Part shown: piece by piece, positions 1-10,940 of the stretch
How the letters are laid out: each line of letters opens with the position of its first letter
Numbering within the stretch: the stretch's first letter is position 1
DNA from: Aphrocallistes beatrix
Lineage: Eukaryota > Porifera > Hexactinellida > Sceptrulophora > Aphrocallistidae
Assembly (NCBI GenBank): GCA_963281255.1
Contig: OY725499.1
Coordinates: 3,243,148 to 3,307,147, forward strand
Length of the DNA stretch: 64,000 nt
Reading direction: 5' to 3'
Notes under the pieces: generated by a model
What the model saw: the letters and a program-made list of their open reading frames with translations, nothing else
Told to the model about the DNA's origin: nothing
Databases searched by the model: none
Program-made: the position numbers and the translations under genes

Positions 1-49
1 TAATAAAACTGCGATTGAATTGAACCAATTCTGATCTATACACGCATAC

Positions 50-3000
50 CTCTGGAATGAATTTGTACACGTGGGAGTCAAGTCCTGCCACTTTTTCATC
101 CGTCATTCTTAGAGCTTTTTGAAATGCTTCTTCGAATTTTCTTCCAATCGCCATCACTTCTCCAACACTTTTCATCGAACTACCAATCTATGATCAAGAT
201 ACATTGAATCTAAAATAAATGGCATCTCCTATCGGCTGCACTAAACACAGCATCATATTATTCAGTTTGAGTACCTTATTCTTGACACCAGCAAATTTCC
301 CAAAGTCCCACCTGGGGATTTTAACCGTAACGTAGTCCAAGCTCGGCTCAAAACAAGCCGTGTTGGAATCAGTGACGTTGTTCTTCAGCTGCAGCAGTGA
401 CAGGTTGAGCGCTAGCTTGGCTGCTACGTACGCGATGGAGTAGCCGGTGGCCTTGGAGGCGAGAGCAGAGCTGCGAGAGAGGCGGGCATTCACTTCTATG
501 ATGCAGTACTAGACAAGAGTGGCGTGATGAAGAATGTGAATGCTTGTAACTGACAATTTATAGAAACTTTTACAATTAGAGATATAATCAGACTTGGATT
601 TATACAATTCTACAAATACAACTTATCGCCTTGACTTTTTTTGATAGAATATTAATGCTATTGTTAGGTATAACTTAGAATCGTTACTTCATTTTGAGTT
701 GGATTGAGTGCGAACTGGATGTTACACTCCCCTATGACACCCAGGTGGTGTGCCACTTTGAGAGAGGCGCTCCTCAGCTGCTGGTACTCTTGATCTGTCA
801 GGGTCTGGCTGGGAGCCACTACGATACTCTCCCCCGTGTGGATTCCCACCGGATCTAGATTCTCCATATTGCATACCTGTACAAGGGTCCATTATTGTCA
901 AACAGTTGAAACGCTGGTGAATAGATTTAATATCGACAAAATTTTTATATAAGCGTTTAATCTATCCTTGTTTAAACTACTATAATATAATGGCAAGAAT
1001 TTCGATTGTAATAGGATTAAATTACTACAAGCAAGCGCTGCGTGACTTGCGGACATCAAAGAAACAATACGTCGCTTCCTGGTTCTCTACTAAGGATTGC
1101 TGAATTGTCATTTGTCTATGAGTACATTAATGAAATCAGAACTGTAGCAGAAAAATTATGTTAATGATAAATATAATTTACTTCATACAAGCTCGCTTCG
1201 CGCACTTGCGTAAGACTAGCGAACAATTTGTGTTTATAGAGTCGTGCTATGGACGCCTGGGAAAGTCAACAAATTCAGAAGTCCCTACGGATGCCAAATA
1301 TTGATTACTTTCACTAATCCATTTCAAATTTGCTTATTATTTATATTGTAAACAAAAGTAAACAAATAATTTATCATATAATGTTTCAAGCTCACCGTGA
1401 CGGCATTCCCATAAGCGTCCCGTATCACTTCGTATTCGATCTCTTTCCACCCTTTCAGTGACCTGTCCATGAACACCTGTTGAGAGTGGATCAGTGCAGT
1501 GCTGACTATGCTGGACAGTTCCTCTTGGTCTGATGCAAACCCGGAGCCAAGCCCCCCCAGTGCGAAGTCTGCTCTCACCAGCACAGGGTACCCGATCTCT
1601 GCCACGAACTCGATAGCCTATTAGGGCAATCCAATAATATCATTTCCTAATAGCATACGTACGAGTTTAGTAATCATTATGCAAGAAGGTGTGAAGATGT
1701 ACCTCCTCAATCGAAGTAGCAGCCTTTCCAAACGCAACTTTCTCCCCGATATCGTTTAGTTTCTTTGCGAACACCTGTCTATCTTCTGTACATTTAATCG
1801 CTTCGATGGATGTGCCCAAAACCTAGTGATCAAATCCAATTAGAAATAAAATTGTGCATTAAGTGTCAACTCATCTGGGCGGGTAGAAACATACTAGGTA
1901 GATAATCAAGTCCAGAATTTATATAATTACGTATATACTCGTAATAGGAATAAGCAATTATTCAAGAATTCGAATGAAAAACGACTCCAAGATTGCCACA
2001 AATATCCTCAAAAGGCAATTTTGACTAATTCTCATGACTTCATTGTATTATAACATGTGTTATAACTTATAACTCGTGTTATAAGCCATATCTATTTGAA
2101 TGGAAAATATTGGGGTGTACGAATGCTTTGGTAGGGAGTGTCCCTGAGTATAATATAGCTTGTTTACACTGAAACTCACCATAATGTTGTATTTCTCAAA
2201 CAATCCTTGTTCGTAGAGAGCTACTCCACAGTTCAGTGCTGTTTGACCGCCAAAAGCGAGGACAATTCCATCCGGCCTCTCACATTCTATTACCTGTGAC
2301 ACAAGAAATGAGCTAACGGAAAGGTTGTATTCTTGTAAAGTGACGCGTATCTAATCACCTGAGATACGTAGTCAGGAGTGATTGGGATGGAATAGATTTT
2401 GTCCGCCATTCCTTTGGACGTCTGTACTGTAGCGATATTGGGGTTTATTAAGATGGTATGAATGCCTTCTTCTTTGAATGCTTTCAATGCCTGGAATGGA
2501 AACCATAATAGTTGTTAATAAGGCTGTGTAGTAAATAACACTATCCATAACATTCTATGCATTTGTAGCAAACAATTAATTAGAAAAGAATTAAATCATT
2601 GACTGGTCGAGATCTGCTGATATACCTGAGAACCAGAATAGTCGAACTCTCCTGCTTGTCCGATGGACAGTCCACCGCTACCGAGTATGAGCACCTTCTT
2701 CACACTCGCCTTGACGTCTGGTACGGTCTGAATGGGAGCGAGTCTTTCCTGAACGCACTGCTTTATATCCACGCATTCTTCCCCCTGACACCTCCCCACG
2801 ACATCCAGATAGAGGTCGAACAACACCTCCGCGTCCCTCGGGCCCCCGCACCCCTCTGGATGGAACTGCACGCTGAAGTAGGGTCTGTGTCTGTGCGCTA
2901 TTCCTTCGTTCGTGAGGTCGTTCGCATTCTGGAAGAGAGAGTACCAGTCCGTAGGGAGAGAGAGCGTGTCTACAGCGAATCCATGGTTCTGAGTTGTAAG

Positions 3001-6000
3001 TACGGAGTGGGTGGAGTCAATACGGCAGGGTTGGTTGAAACCACGGTTTCCATATCTACGTGTAGATGGCATATCATATCATTACGTGCATAAGAATAAG
3101 GATTCGTATTCCATTACTTACTTCAGCTTGTAAGTACTTGCTCCGATAGCTAGAGCCATCACTTGGTTTCCCATACAAATCCCAAAGAGAGGTTTGTTTC
3201 GACCTGAATCAATATATTTCGCAGTAATTTGAATGGTCTCCTTGCACAGGTTAGGATCTCCAGGTCCGTTACTGATCACCACACCATCGAACTAGAATTT
3301 TTTTATTGAATATTAAGTGAAAATATACGGATCTATTCGACATAATGATGAAATTATATTACTCTATCGTTTGTCCAATCATAATTCCAGGGGACTCTAG
3401 TGACTTGTGCGCCTCTGCGAGTGAGACAGTGTATGATGTTAGACTTCACTCCGCAGTCCACTAGCAGGATCTCCGTGCTTCCCCCTCTGTTGTAGACACT
3501 GACAGCCTGATTGAAACAAGAGATGTGAAGATGAATTCTAAGTTCAGAGAATATCTATTCCTCTCATGTCATTAATATCACTAGCCAGCGTATAAATACT
3601 ACGGCACTTGCTGTACCTTCAAATAATCGTAACTGATGTGAAATGATATGTCATGATTCTTCCACTAATCACCACAGTATATTGGATATATACACATATT
3701 ATACTATCACATCAGACAGGCACATATCTACTTTACATACATATCCTTCATTAACTCGACGAGATTACTCCCCCAAGCACTCTCCTCCTCCTCCTCATCT
3801 CGCTTAAACACATGCACAGGCTGTGGTGAATCCAGGTGGATGTCCCCCAGAGCTCTCACAGCTCCGTTCCTCTTGGGGGAAGAAGTGGAGAGAGGAGTTA
3901 ACAGTCTATATTTCTTCAGAGGAAACTTCGTAGCGTACAACTCTATGTTTTCATGCTTGATTTGCTCACGCTGCATGAAGCTTAAGTTAGAAGGAGTGCT
4001 GCCCTCTGACAGTCGAGTCACTCCATGTCTGTTGCTGGGCTGCAAGTGGAGAGGAGACACGGGTGAGAGGGCTGGAGAATGCTTCAAGCGCAGAGAGGGA
4101 GACCTAGTTGATGCATCAATGCTCTTGCTGGGTGTGGACGTCCTCTGGTGAGATGGGGGGATTAGTCGGCGAGCTGTTTGTTTTGAATCATGAAGATTGT
4201 GACCGTTTCCTGTCTTGGCAGAGTTAGACACGTCTATAACATTAGATCCTAATGGCGTGGTATTGGACTCTGTGATGATTTCAGAAATATTTACTTCCAA
4301 ACATGGATGAGATCTGTTAGAAAGGTCAGGTGTAGCACTCTCTGCTAAAATGGTCTCGTGAGAGCTGGGTTTCTCTGGACTATTTTCAGTTTGAGACTCC
4401 ACATCAATTTTCTTGACTGGTTTCATTCTCCTCTGTTTCTTTACAACGCATTTCTCCTGAATCTCTACTCTGTTTCCATCACTCAAATCCACCTGTATTT
4501 CCACGGTATTCGTCTGTTTCGGAGCAGTAGGCTTTTTGGGGTACTTCTTCAGGATTGCATCTACATCTACTTGTGATGGGATTTCCTCTACACTGCTCTC
4601 AATTTCTAAACTTCTTTCCTCCACCATAGGTGGTAGTCCAGGCCTATTCTTTTTCAAGATGCTATTGAATTGAATTTTGTTACGCACTTTATCTAAGTCT
4701 CCGACATTCGTATCTTTGAACACAAGCTTGAGAAGTCTATGTTCAAGGACGGAAACATCTCGACTCGAGTTTCTAAACGCTTCAAGCATTGTCATCAGAT
4801 TACTCATCTCCATCTCCACAATCTCCCAGGCGTTTTCTGGGTCCACTGACTCTCCTCCTCTCAGCACCTTAGAAGAGACGTCGAACCAAGCTTTGATTGA
4901 AGCGAGCATGTCCTCACGCTCATTCACGATCTGATTGAAATCAGTTAACACTTCAAAAAGTGCTCCTTTCATCTTTCCGTTCTCTTTCTCCCGCTTCAAG
5001 GCCAGACGCTGGCTGAGCAGGTCAGACGGGCCGTCGTAGGAGGTGAGGAGGAGGGACATCCTCTCCGTGATATCCTGTAGCTGGGTCTTCACCTGTGGAT
5101 TAGCTTCCTCTTCTGTCTCCATGAACGCGATTCAAAATTTTAACAGTTAACAGAAATTATTTCGCTTTTATATCAAGATTAGGGCATACAAAATAGAATG
5201 AATTGATTGGACAGTTCTAACCTTACAAGAGACTTGCTCGATTAGATTCCGAGTGTTGGGATCTTCAATCTTAGATACAACATCTCCTCCTGGCTGCACG
5301 ATCTAAACATAATGAGGTATTGAAAAATGTCGGCCAACACCGATAGAACTCAGGAACACCAGAAAGTCGGCAGTAAATCCATAGTTAACTATTTGTCACA
5401 TGAAATATTCATATAAAGTTTTTCTAAGTGTGGAAACGGTCTCTACATAACAAGACATCTCGATAATATACTGCTCAGTGATTTAGATGTGAAACTATAA
5501 AATGTATACAAAAAAAACTGGAAATGATGGAATATCGCGAATCAATATCAGGTGTACACTGTACACCTAGAGTCTAGGGCAGGGGTTCTCAACCTCCACA
5601 AACCCCGTACCCCTTGAGGTTCAAAACAAACGTCTAGGTACCCCTAGCTGCAAGCAGGGTAGATCAAGCAAACAAAAAATCAATATAGAAGTTATGATAA
5701 TATCATCTCAAGGCCGTAGTCACCAGGTGTGAAGTGGTCCTGTTGAGACTAACAAGTGGTCAGGTTGGAACCGGACCAATCGGACCGATGGCTACGGCCC
5801 TGTCCCCCATTAAGCACTATTTGATGAATAATCATATTATCAGTGTTTAAGATCTAATCAACAGTACATTATTTATGATGGAACACTAGGTATAGAATTC
5901 AATGATGTGCCTGCTTTGATTTAATTAAGTTCATCAATTTGGGGATTTGTGTTTGACTACAAAAGTACACAGGGGTAGGTTCTACACTTAGCCCCACGAA

Positions 6001-7243
6001 ATCTTATCTTATATATTAAAACGCTAGGATTCTTTGTTTTGTTTGTCCGAATTGATTGAAGAATTGGCAAGTCGTAGATTATGTGAGCAAAAGTCAGACA
6101 ATTGAGATAAAGTTGCTTTATAGAATTTGTATATGGACAACGGACAAACAGATATACACTACTGTACATGCTTCATCCAACAAAATAGGTGTCTGTATTC
6201 ATTAAATAGGGAATAGGTGATATAAAGAATCATGCTTAATCAGTCCCAAATCAGCAGATACCTGTCCGAGTAGAGTACCTTCCTCTCTAAGTCTCTTGGT
6301 GAGTGCCCGTGTGTCGATACCTGCGTATAACTCATTGAAAATAGCAGTGCAAAGTCAGCAACAAAGGCACCAGTCAACTCGTCCGACATCCTAAGCCCAT
6401 TCGTTCAAATACCGACTCTTTGACCAAAAATTTAGAGCGGAGTTGTCTTAATAATTGGGACGAGTTGACTTGTCTCCTTTTGTCCCCTCGCAGTAGATAC
6501 CTGTGATAGCTGGAACGCCCTCCTCTCTCAAGAACTGAGATAGAGTCTGCTCAGCTCTCCAATGAGACGACTCATCGATGTAGTCTCCCACAATCAGACC
6601 CCTGACTTGGATCTTCTCGGACTGAAAGGGAGTCTGAATAAGTTTGTCACTAGAAGGACAAGCGTTAGGACTCGGATTAGAAAATATTACAAAGACACAA
6701 TAATTCCTAAACAAACAAAACAAAATCGTGTAACACGTTAATCTAGAAAATATTTTTTGTCTAAAACAAGCTAAAATTGATTGTATACTCACACACAATC
6801 TGACACTTATATTCTAAATCCACATTCCAACAATTTGCCAGTTTCACAATCGTACAGATGTGCATTCATTAATGTAATTTGAAAACTGAAAAATAATCCA
6901 ACATTTTAATTCTATACTCCCTCTGGTGATCTATTAAAATTCTTCTTCTTACCCCGTATAAGACTTTTTCTCTACTCCGTAGTTTCCAATGTGTGGGTAG
7001 GTCAGGACTAGAATCTGTCCGCAATAGGACGGGTCAGTGAGAGATTCAACATAACCCACCATTCCAGTCTGAAATACTAAATAACACAGAATTCACAGAT
7101 ATAACTGAGTCCGAGGAAATCTTGAATTATATTTGTAGTTGAATGAATGTGTTAAGATTACCAATCTCTCCGCATGCTCCTGAGATATGACCAAAAGACT
7201 CTCCCAACAACTCAGTTCCATCTTCTAGGACCAGTTTAGCCAT
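50..7243 (-). CDS. CAD: CAD-type carbamoyl-phosphate synthase II (5' part, 15 exons, continues off the left edge)
   Basis: First steps of de novo pyrimidine synthesis: glutamine amidotransferase (GATase) plus ATP-dependent carbamoyl-phosphate synthase. Exons read on the minus strand (genome order): 50-187, 275-508, 688-876, 1396-1617, 1703-1822, 2180-2293, 2359-2490, 2626-3055, 3122-3291, 3363-3506, 5222-5302, 6262-6320, 6501-6649, 6953-7076, 7162-7243. All junctions are GT-AG and phases close, giving 796 codons. The start [19 protein letters not shown] matches animal CAD. The GATase keeps its nucleophile (LFGICMGNQ) and the SVQFHPE His/Glu pair. CPS starts at [20 protein letters not shown] and continues through [33 protein letters not shown] and [15 protein letters not shown]-grasp half A is present; half B, dihydroorotase and aspartate transcarbamylase would lie beyond the edge, so the full fusion is not seen. 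[20 protein letters not shown] favours CAD over urea-cycle CPS1. The intron 3507-5221 contains another gene. Confidence 0.93.
876..1396. repeat. CAD intron with fragments of the Helitron-like repeat
   Basis: The intron between CAD exons 688-876 and 1396-1617 has no coding content. Around 1028-1050 and 1185-1212 it carries CAAGC/GCTTCGCG-type GC pieces resembling the 3' end of the dispersed element at 45396-45820. Around 1330-1386 it has GTAAACAAAAGTAAACAAA-type sequence matching the ~140-bp monomers at 52940-53640. That piece reaches within about 10 bp of the splice donor. It is probably a decayed copy. Confidence 0.5.
3728..5122 (-). CDS. Unrecognised 464-aa protein nested in a CAD intron
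   Basis: Single uninterrupted ORF of 464 codons on the same strand as CAD, wholly inside the intron between the exons at 5222-5302 and 3363-3506. The start is the first ATG ([14 protein letters not shown]). Residues ~1-140 are charged and predicted helical, with heptad-like spacing ([33 protein letters not shown]). Residues ~150-380 are polar, Ser/Thr/Pro/Lys-rich and probably disordered (many SP/TP sites, e.g. [18 protein letters not shown]). The C-terminus is conserved-looking and ends in an acidic patch ([20 protein letters not shown]). The composition suggests a cytoskeletal, centrosomal or nuclear scaffold, but I recognise no family. Its promoter would have to lie in the ~100 bp up to the CAD exon at 5222 or further upstream in CAD. 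It is not an alternative CAD exon, because CAD splices cleanly around it. Confidence 0.72.
   Translation of the reverse strand: METEEEANPQVKTQLQDITERMSLLLTSYDGPSDLLSQRLALKREKENGKMKGALFEVLTDFNQIVNEREDMLASIKAWFDVSSKVLRGGESVDPENAWEIVEMEMSNLMTMLEAFRNSSRDVSVLEHRLLKLVFKDTNVGDLDKVRNKIQFNSILKKNRPGLPPMVEERSLEIESSVEEIPSQVDVDAILKKYPKKPTAPKQTNTVEIQVDLSDGNRVEIQEKCVVKKQRRMKPVKKIDVESQTENSPEKPSSHETILAESATPDLSNRSHPCLEVNISEIITESNTTPLGSNVIDVSNSAKTGNGHNLHDSKQTARRLIPPSHQRTSTPSKSIDASTRSPSLRLKHSPALSPVSPLHLQPSNRHGVTRLSEGSTPSNLSFMQREQIKHENIELYATKFPLKKYRLLTPLSTSSPKRNGAVRALGDIHLDSPQPVHVFKRDEEEEESAWGSNLVELMKDMYVK
5580..6170. repeat. CAD intron: hAT-like terminus, mini palindromic element and Helitron-like 5' end
   Basis: CAGGGGTTCTCAACC at 5580 resembles a hAT-type terminus, but no partner end was found. 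A 94-bp element at 5709-5802 starts CAAGGCCGTAG and ends CTACGGCCCTG; it is related to the copy at 17643-17714. From ~6005 the sequence TCTTATATATTAAAACGCT followed by a block ending TGATTGAAGAATTGGCAAG matches the 5' ends of the Helitron-like copies near 54033 (minus) and 58994 (plus). Confidence 0.5.
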
Positions 7244-8157
7244 GGAAATAATTTGGAAAGAACTCTCCACAAATTTTTGCAAAAATATAGATTCTTTCCA
7301 ATTGACAACAATATCTAATATATACAAAATAATCTACGTAAATAGAGAAGAATCAGAATTAGAAATATAATATAATTAAAAACAAGTGCGCTTCGCTTGC
7401 TTGGCTGCACGGCTATCAGATACTTCATGTCCGCATTAGTCGCCCTCCTGTGCTAATGCAATAATAATAGCCGCCTACTCCAGAGACCCGAATAAACAGG
7501 GCCCACGCTATTTCCATCTGAATTCTATGGACAATTCTAATGACAATTTCGGAGATATTTTGCAACTCCCCGGAAGAAAAATGCATCGGGGATCCCGGGA
7601 TTGTAACCCAATTATAATTCTAGATAATATGATACAAAGTTCTATGTAATACTTCATTAATTTCTGTCCAACCGGGACAGTAATTAACTACTGAATTTCT
7701 ATCTGAAGATACAGCATTAAATCCATTGTATAAACAGTTGTAAGGAGGAGGAAGTAGTGCGGTATGATCTCAAAGCTCAAAGCTCGCTTCGAACACGAAT
7801 TTCTTTGTTTGGAAGAAAAGTTTCTTCATCGATCAGATCTAAAAAATGTGAAACTAAAATAAAGTTGAATTAAATAATTGAAAATACAATGCATTACACG
7901 TTACACCAGAAGTTCGATAATGAGAAATATTCTAACTCAGTTTCGTTAATGTAAATTACTCCCGAAAAAAGGAGTATTTTTCTCTGCTTTCAAGTAATAT
8001 TCAAGTAATGTAAGCAGAATGGTTACCATGTATAAACTAAAAACTTAAGTTCACAATCAGTGTCATACGATTCAAGTCCAACTATCAAATCCATCGAACT
8101 GTAATAGAAATAAATTTATTTTTAACAATCATATAATTAACCACTAAAAGAAGGTTT
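7244..8157. repeat. Intergenic; Helitron-like 3' terminus at ~7385-7470
   Basis: No gene seen. ACAAGTGCGCTTCGCTTGCTTGG at ~7384, followed by a degraded TGTCCGC palindrome and a GCCC block, is the reverse-complement 3' end of the dispersed GC-palindrome element. A second short match (GCTCGCTTCGAACACG) is at ~7782. A short perfect palindrome lies near 7960 (TACTCC...GGAGTA). Confidence 0.45.
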
Positions 8158-9351
8158 TTATTTCTTCTTCAATTCTTCAAGTTTTTCATCAACTGCTTGA
8201 ACAAGGTGGATCGCATCCTGCTTCTTCTCAGATGCTTTTGCATACCATTTACGAGCTTCCACCAGATTTATTTCTGTACCATAACCGTTAAAATACATAT
8301 TTCCCAAATTAATCTGAGAAAGGGTGAACCCTAGGGTAGCAGCTCTCGTGAAATATTTGAGTGCGGTCTGGTAGTTCTGTGCACAGCCTTTCCCCATGAA
8401 ATAAGCACAAGCCACGTTATGGGCAGCAATGGGAGAGTCCAACTTTTCAGCTTCATGATAATACTCTAGCACTTTTTCTTCAGATTTTTCCAACAAACCC
8501 TTTTTGTGCAAGCCTGCTAATAGGATATATCCTTCTGAATCTCCTTTAAGGCCAGAAGAGTGGAAGAGGTGACCTGCTCTCTCGATATCTCGTTTCACTC
8601 CATCGCCATCTCTCAGCATGGAGCCTAGCAGATTCATACTACGCGTGTAAGAACTCCTAACATTGATTTCTAGCAAAGCTAAAGCTGTTGCAAAATCTTT
8701 GTTAATATGCCTGCCTTCATAATAAGCCAATGCCAACAAATGACGGCCCTCAATGAAACCTATTTCGTCGTGATGCTTCAGAATACTTATCAACTCTTTC
8801 CGCTCCTCGTCACTGGTAGCATGCTTGTAAAGATCCATCGCTAAATACAACCCCATCCAGTTCTCATCTTTGTGAAATGAATGAGTCAGGAAGAATCTTC
8901 GGATGGGGAGCACGATACGATAGGTTGGGATGTGGGGAGATTGTTCGAAAACTTTATCTAATATCTCTATAAACTTGATAAGTTTATAATTATCTAAGCC
9001 AGCTACATCTTTCTCAGTTAATACAGGGTGAGTTCCATCCTTTGTGAGGTTGAAGATCGCTGCATATTTATCTCGGGTGCTGCAATCAATCGTATTGTCG
9101 CCTATTAGAAATGGAATAAACTCGTTAAAATCAAGTTCTTTTTGTTGAGTGGTTAACTGGCTGAAGTGTGAGCGAGGTGAATTGAATGCTAGATAATTGA
9201 CTTCTTTACTATACCTCCATAGCTGTGCTGTGTATGGTCTTCCTATCAGATGGTGCGCAAGATTCATCCGAACAAACAGGTTGAGATATCGCAACATAGC
9301 GCTAGTAGTAATCGGCGAATGAAAAAGAGTATAATTAGATATACTAAGCAA
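8158..9351 (-). CDS. SEL1-like repeat protein, probably mitochondrial
   Basis: Intronless ORF of 397 codons. From about residue 200 to 380 there are about five SEL1-type (TPR-like) helical repeats: small-residue helices with LGxMYxxGxG signatures, for example LGSMLRDGDGVKRD, VACAYFMGKGCAQNY and LGNMYFNGYGTEINL. Such solenoids act as protein-binding adaptors. The N-terminus is rich in Arg, Leu and Tyr without acidic residues. A second ATG at 9297 (MLRYLNLFVRMNLAHHL) would give a typical amphipathic mitochondrial presequence and may be the true start. The C-terminus is a lysine-rich helix (DEKLEELKKK). SEL1 proteins with mitochondrial leaders include COA7 and DELE1, but I cannot assign orthology. 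It is divergent from DNPH1, with 221 bp between start codons, so a shared promoter is likely. Confidence 0.8.
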   Translation of the reverse strand: MLSISNYTLFHSPITTSAMLRYLNLFVRMNLAHHLIGRPYTAQLWRYSKEVNYLAFNSPRSHFSQLTTQQKELDFNEFIPFLIGDNTIDCSTRDKYAAIFNLTKDGTHPVLTEKDVAGLDNYKLIKFIEILDKVFEQSPHIPTYRIVLPIRRFFLTHSFHKDENWMGLYLAMDLYKHATSDEERKELISILKHHDEIGFIEGRHLLALAYYEGRHINKDFATALALLEINVRSSYTRSMNLLGSMLRDGDGVKRDIERAGHLFHSSGLKGDSEGYILLAGLHKKGLLEKSEEKVLEYYHEAEKLDSPIAAHNVACAYFMGKGCAQNYQTALKYFTRAATLGFTLSQINLGNMYFNGYGTEINLVEARKWYAKASEKKQDAIHLVQAVDEKLEELKKK

Positions 9352-9572
9352 TTATAAAGTTCACTAGTATTAAATTGATTTATAATCCTAGCACATTGTT
9401 TACTTCAAGTTGATACGTATCTTGAAATACGTAATAATTCACGCCATTTCTAACCATAAGATCTTCATTATTAATTTCATCAACAGTGCATAATTTTAAC
9501 AATCATTAAGATTATTCATGAATATACTATGTCTATTTTTAGATTTCTGATTTCTGATTTCTGACCGTTTGA

Positions 9573-10028
9573 ATGGCAAGTGGAGCAAAGAGCACAGGAC
9601 TAAAGATCTACTTCGCAGGCAGCATTCGGGCTGGTAGAGATGACGCAGAAATATATGCCAAGTTAGTTGCGATTCTAAAGGGACACGGAACTGTACTCAC
9701 AGAGCATGTAGGGTCTGTAAACGCAGAGGAGAAAGAACTGACAGACAAGTTCATTCATGACAGGGACATCGAATGGCTGACACAGACAGATGTCCTGGTA
9801 GCAGAGGTGACGCAGCCCTCGCTGGGGGTTGGCTACGAAATAGGCAGGTGCGTGGCTATGGGGAAGAGAGTGCTGTGTCTGTTCAGACCTGAATCTGGAA
9901 AGAAGCTGTCTGCTATGATCAGAGGAGCTGAGAACGGAGACAGATTCAAGGTGGTGGACTACACCATTGGAGAGGTAGAAGGCATACTCAATGGCTATCT
10001 CAGTGGTTTGAAGAAAGAGAGTTATTAG
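9573..10028 (+). CDS. DNPH1: 2'-deoxynucleoside 5'-phosphate N-hydrolase (DNPH1/Rcl)
   Basis: Hydrolyses the N-glycosidic bond of (modified) deoxynucleoside monophosphates, sanitising the nucleotide pool; nucleoside 2-deoxyribosyltransferase fold. 151 codons, no intron. The substrate-binding start KIYFAGSIRAGRDD, the GTVLTEHVG loop, and VAEVTQPSLGVGYEIGR carrying the catalytic glutamate (GYE) all match human DNPH1, as does LCLFRPESGKKLSAMIRGA. Length is typical (human 174, with longer tails). The start is the ATG just before the conserved block. It forms a head-to-head pair with the SEL1 protein gene. Confidence 0.95.
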   Translation: MASGAKSTGLKIYFAGSIRAGRDDAEIYAKLVAILKGHGTVLTEHVGSVNAEEKELTDKFIHDRDIEWLTQTDVLVAEVTQPSLGVGYEIGRCVAMGKRVLCLFRPESGKKLSAMIRGAENGDRFKVVDYTIGEVEGILNGYLSGLKKESY

Positions 10029-10940
10029 TGTTTAGACCTGTTTTAGACTGTATTAGTACGAATAGATATAAACAGTACACGGTATCAATCTTCAAGTAAC
10101 TTGAGACCACAGTCCAAATTTTATATCAGGCTAAATTTCAAAAAAACATTCAGAAAAAGATCCCAGTGATAATGACGTTCATAATCTCTCTTCCCTCAAA
10201 TATATCAGTGGGGCGGAATTGGAGTGAAATATCTTAAGTTAAGATGACGGGTACCATCAACTTTGATATGATTTGCCATTGTCTCTACACAGACGAACGG
10301 ACGGACAACATTCATTTTAGAACTGCGCTACTTTCTATCCAATATGCAATGACATGGGAACACAAAAAATCATGTTTCTTAGATGTATTCGACAATAAGT
10401 AAACCTATATGGACTGTCTACACAAACGCTTGTTAAAAGTGATCTGTACAATCTCAATAAAATACATCTTGCTATCGTACGTATATAGAAATGTGGTTCA
10501 TCAATTACACGATTGGTCATGTTTGTATTTATAAGTTGTTGTTGTTGTTATTGTTTTTAGGATTTCAACTTGGAAAACCCAACTACATACGTGTACGTGT
10601 AATACGTATAGTTATTACTACAACAAGAAATGTTTATATGTATGTGCAATAGCAACTCTAGAATATCCGCAATCCAGATTATCTTTGACAAGCTATCTGT
10701 ATAGAGACGGTTTATTTTACAAATCAATAATTACATCTAATATAATCAGTAATTAAAAGTCAAATTAAAATAGCAGAGTCAACCTGTGGTGGTGTTAAAG
10801 TAACCATACAGGATGTACCCACATATATCATGAAATATCAACATTACACTTTCAACAGCAACAGAAAATAACCAGAACATATTAAGTTAAAATGACAATA
10901 CTATTGGTGAGCAGGTTTGAAATGACACTAGTTCACTTCC
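10029..10940. other. Intergenic, nothing recognised
   Basis: AT-rich sequence between the convergent DNPH1 and GPCR genes. No coding similarity or clear repeat seen; probably the two 3' UTRs plus spacer. Confidence 0.4.

Noticed and set aside
2599-3093. 164-codon plus-strand ORF
   Set aside because: Antisense shadow of the CAD exon 2626-3055; no domain features.
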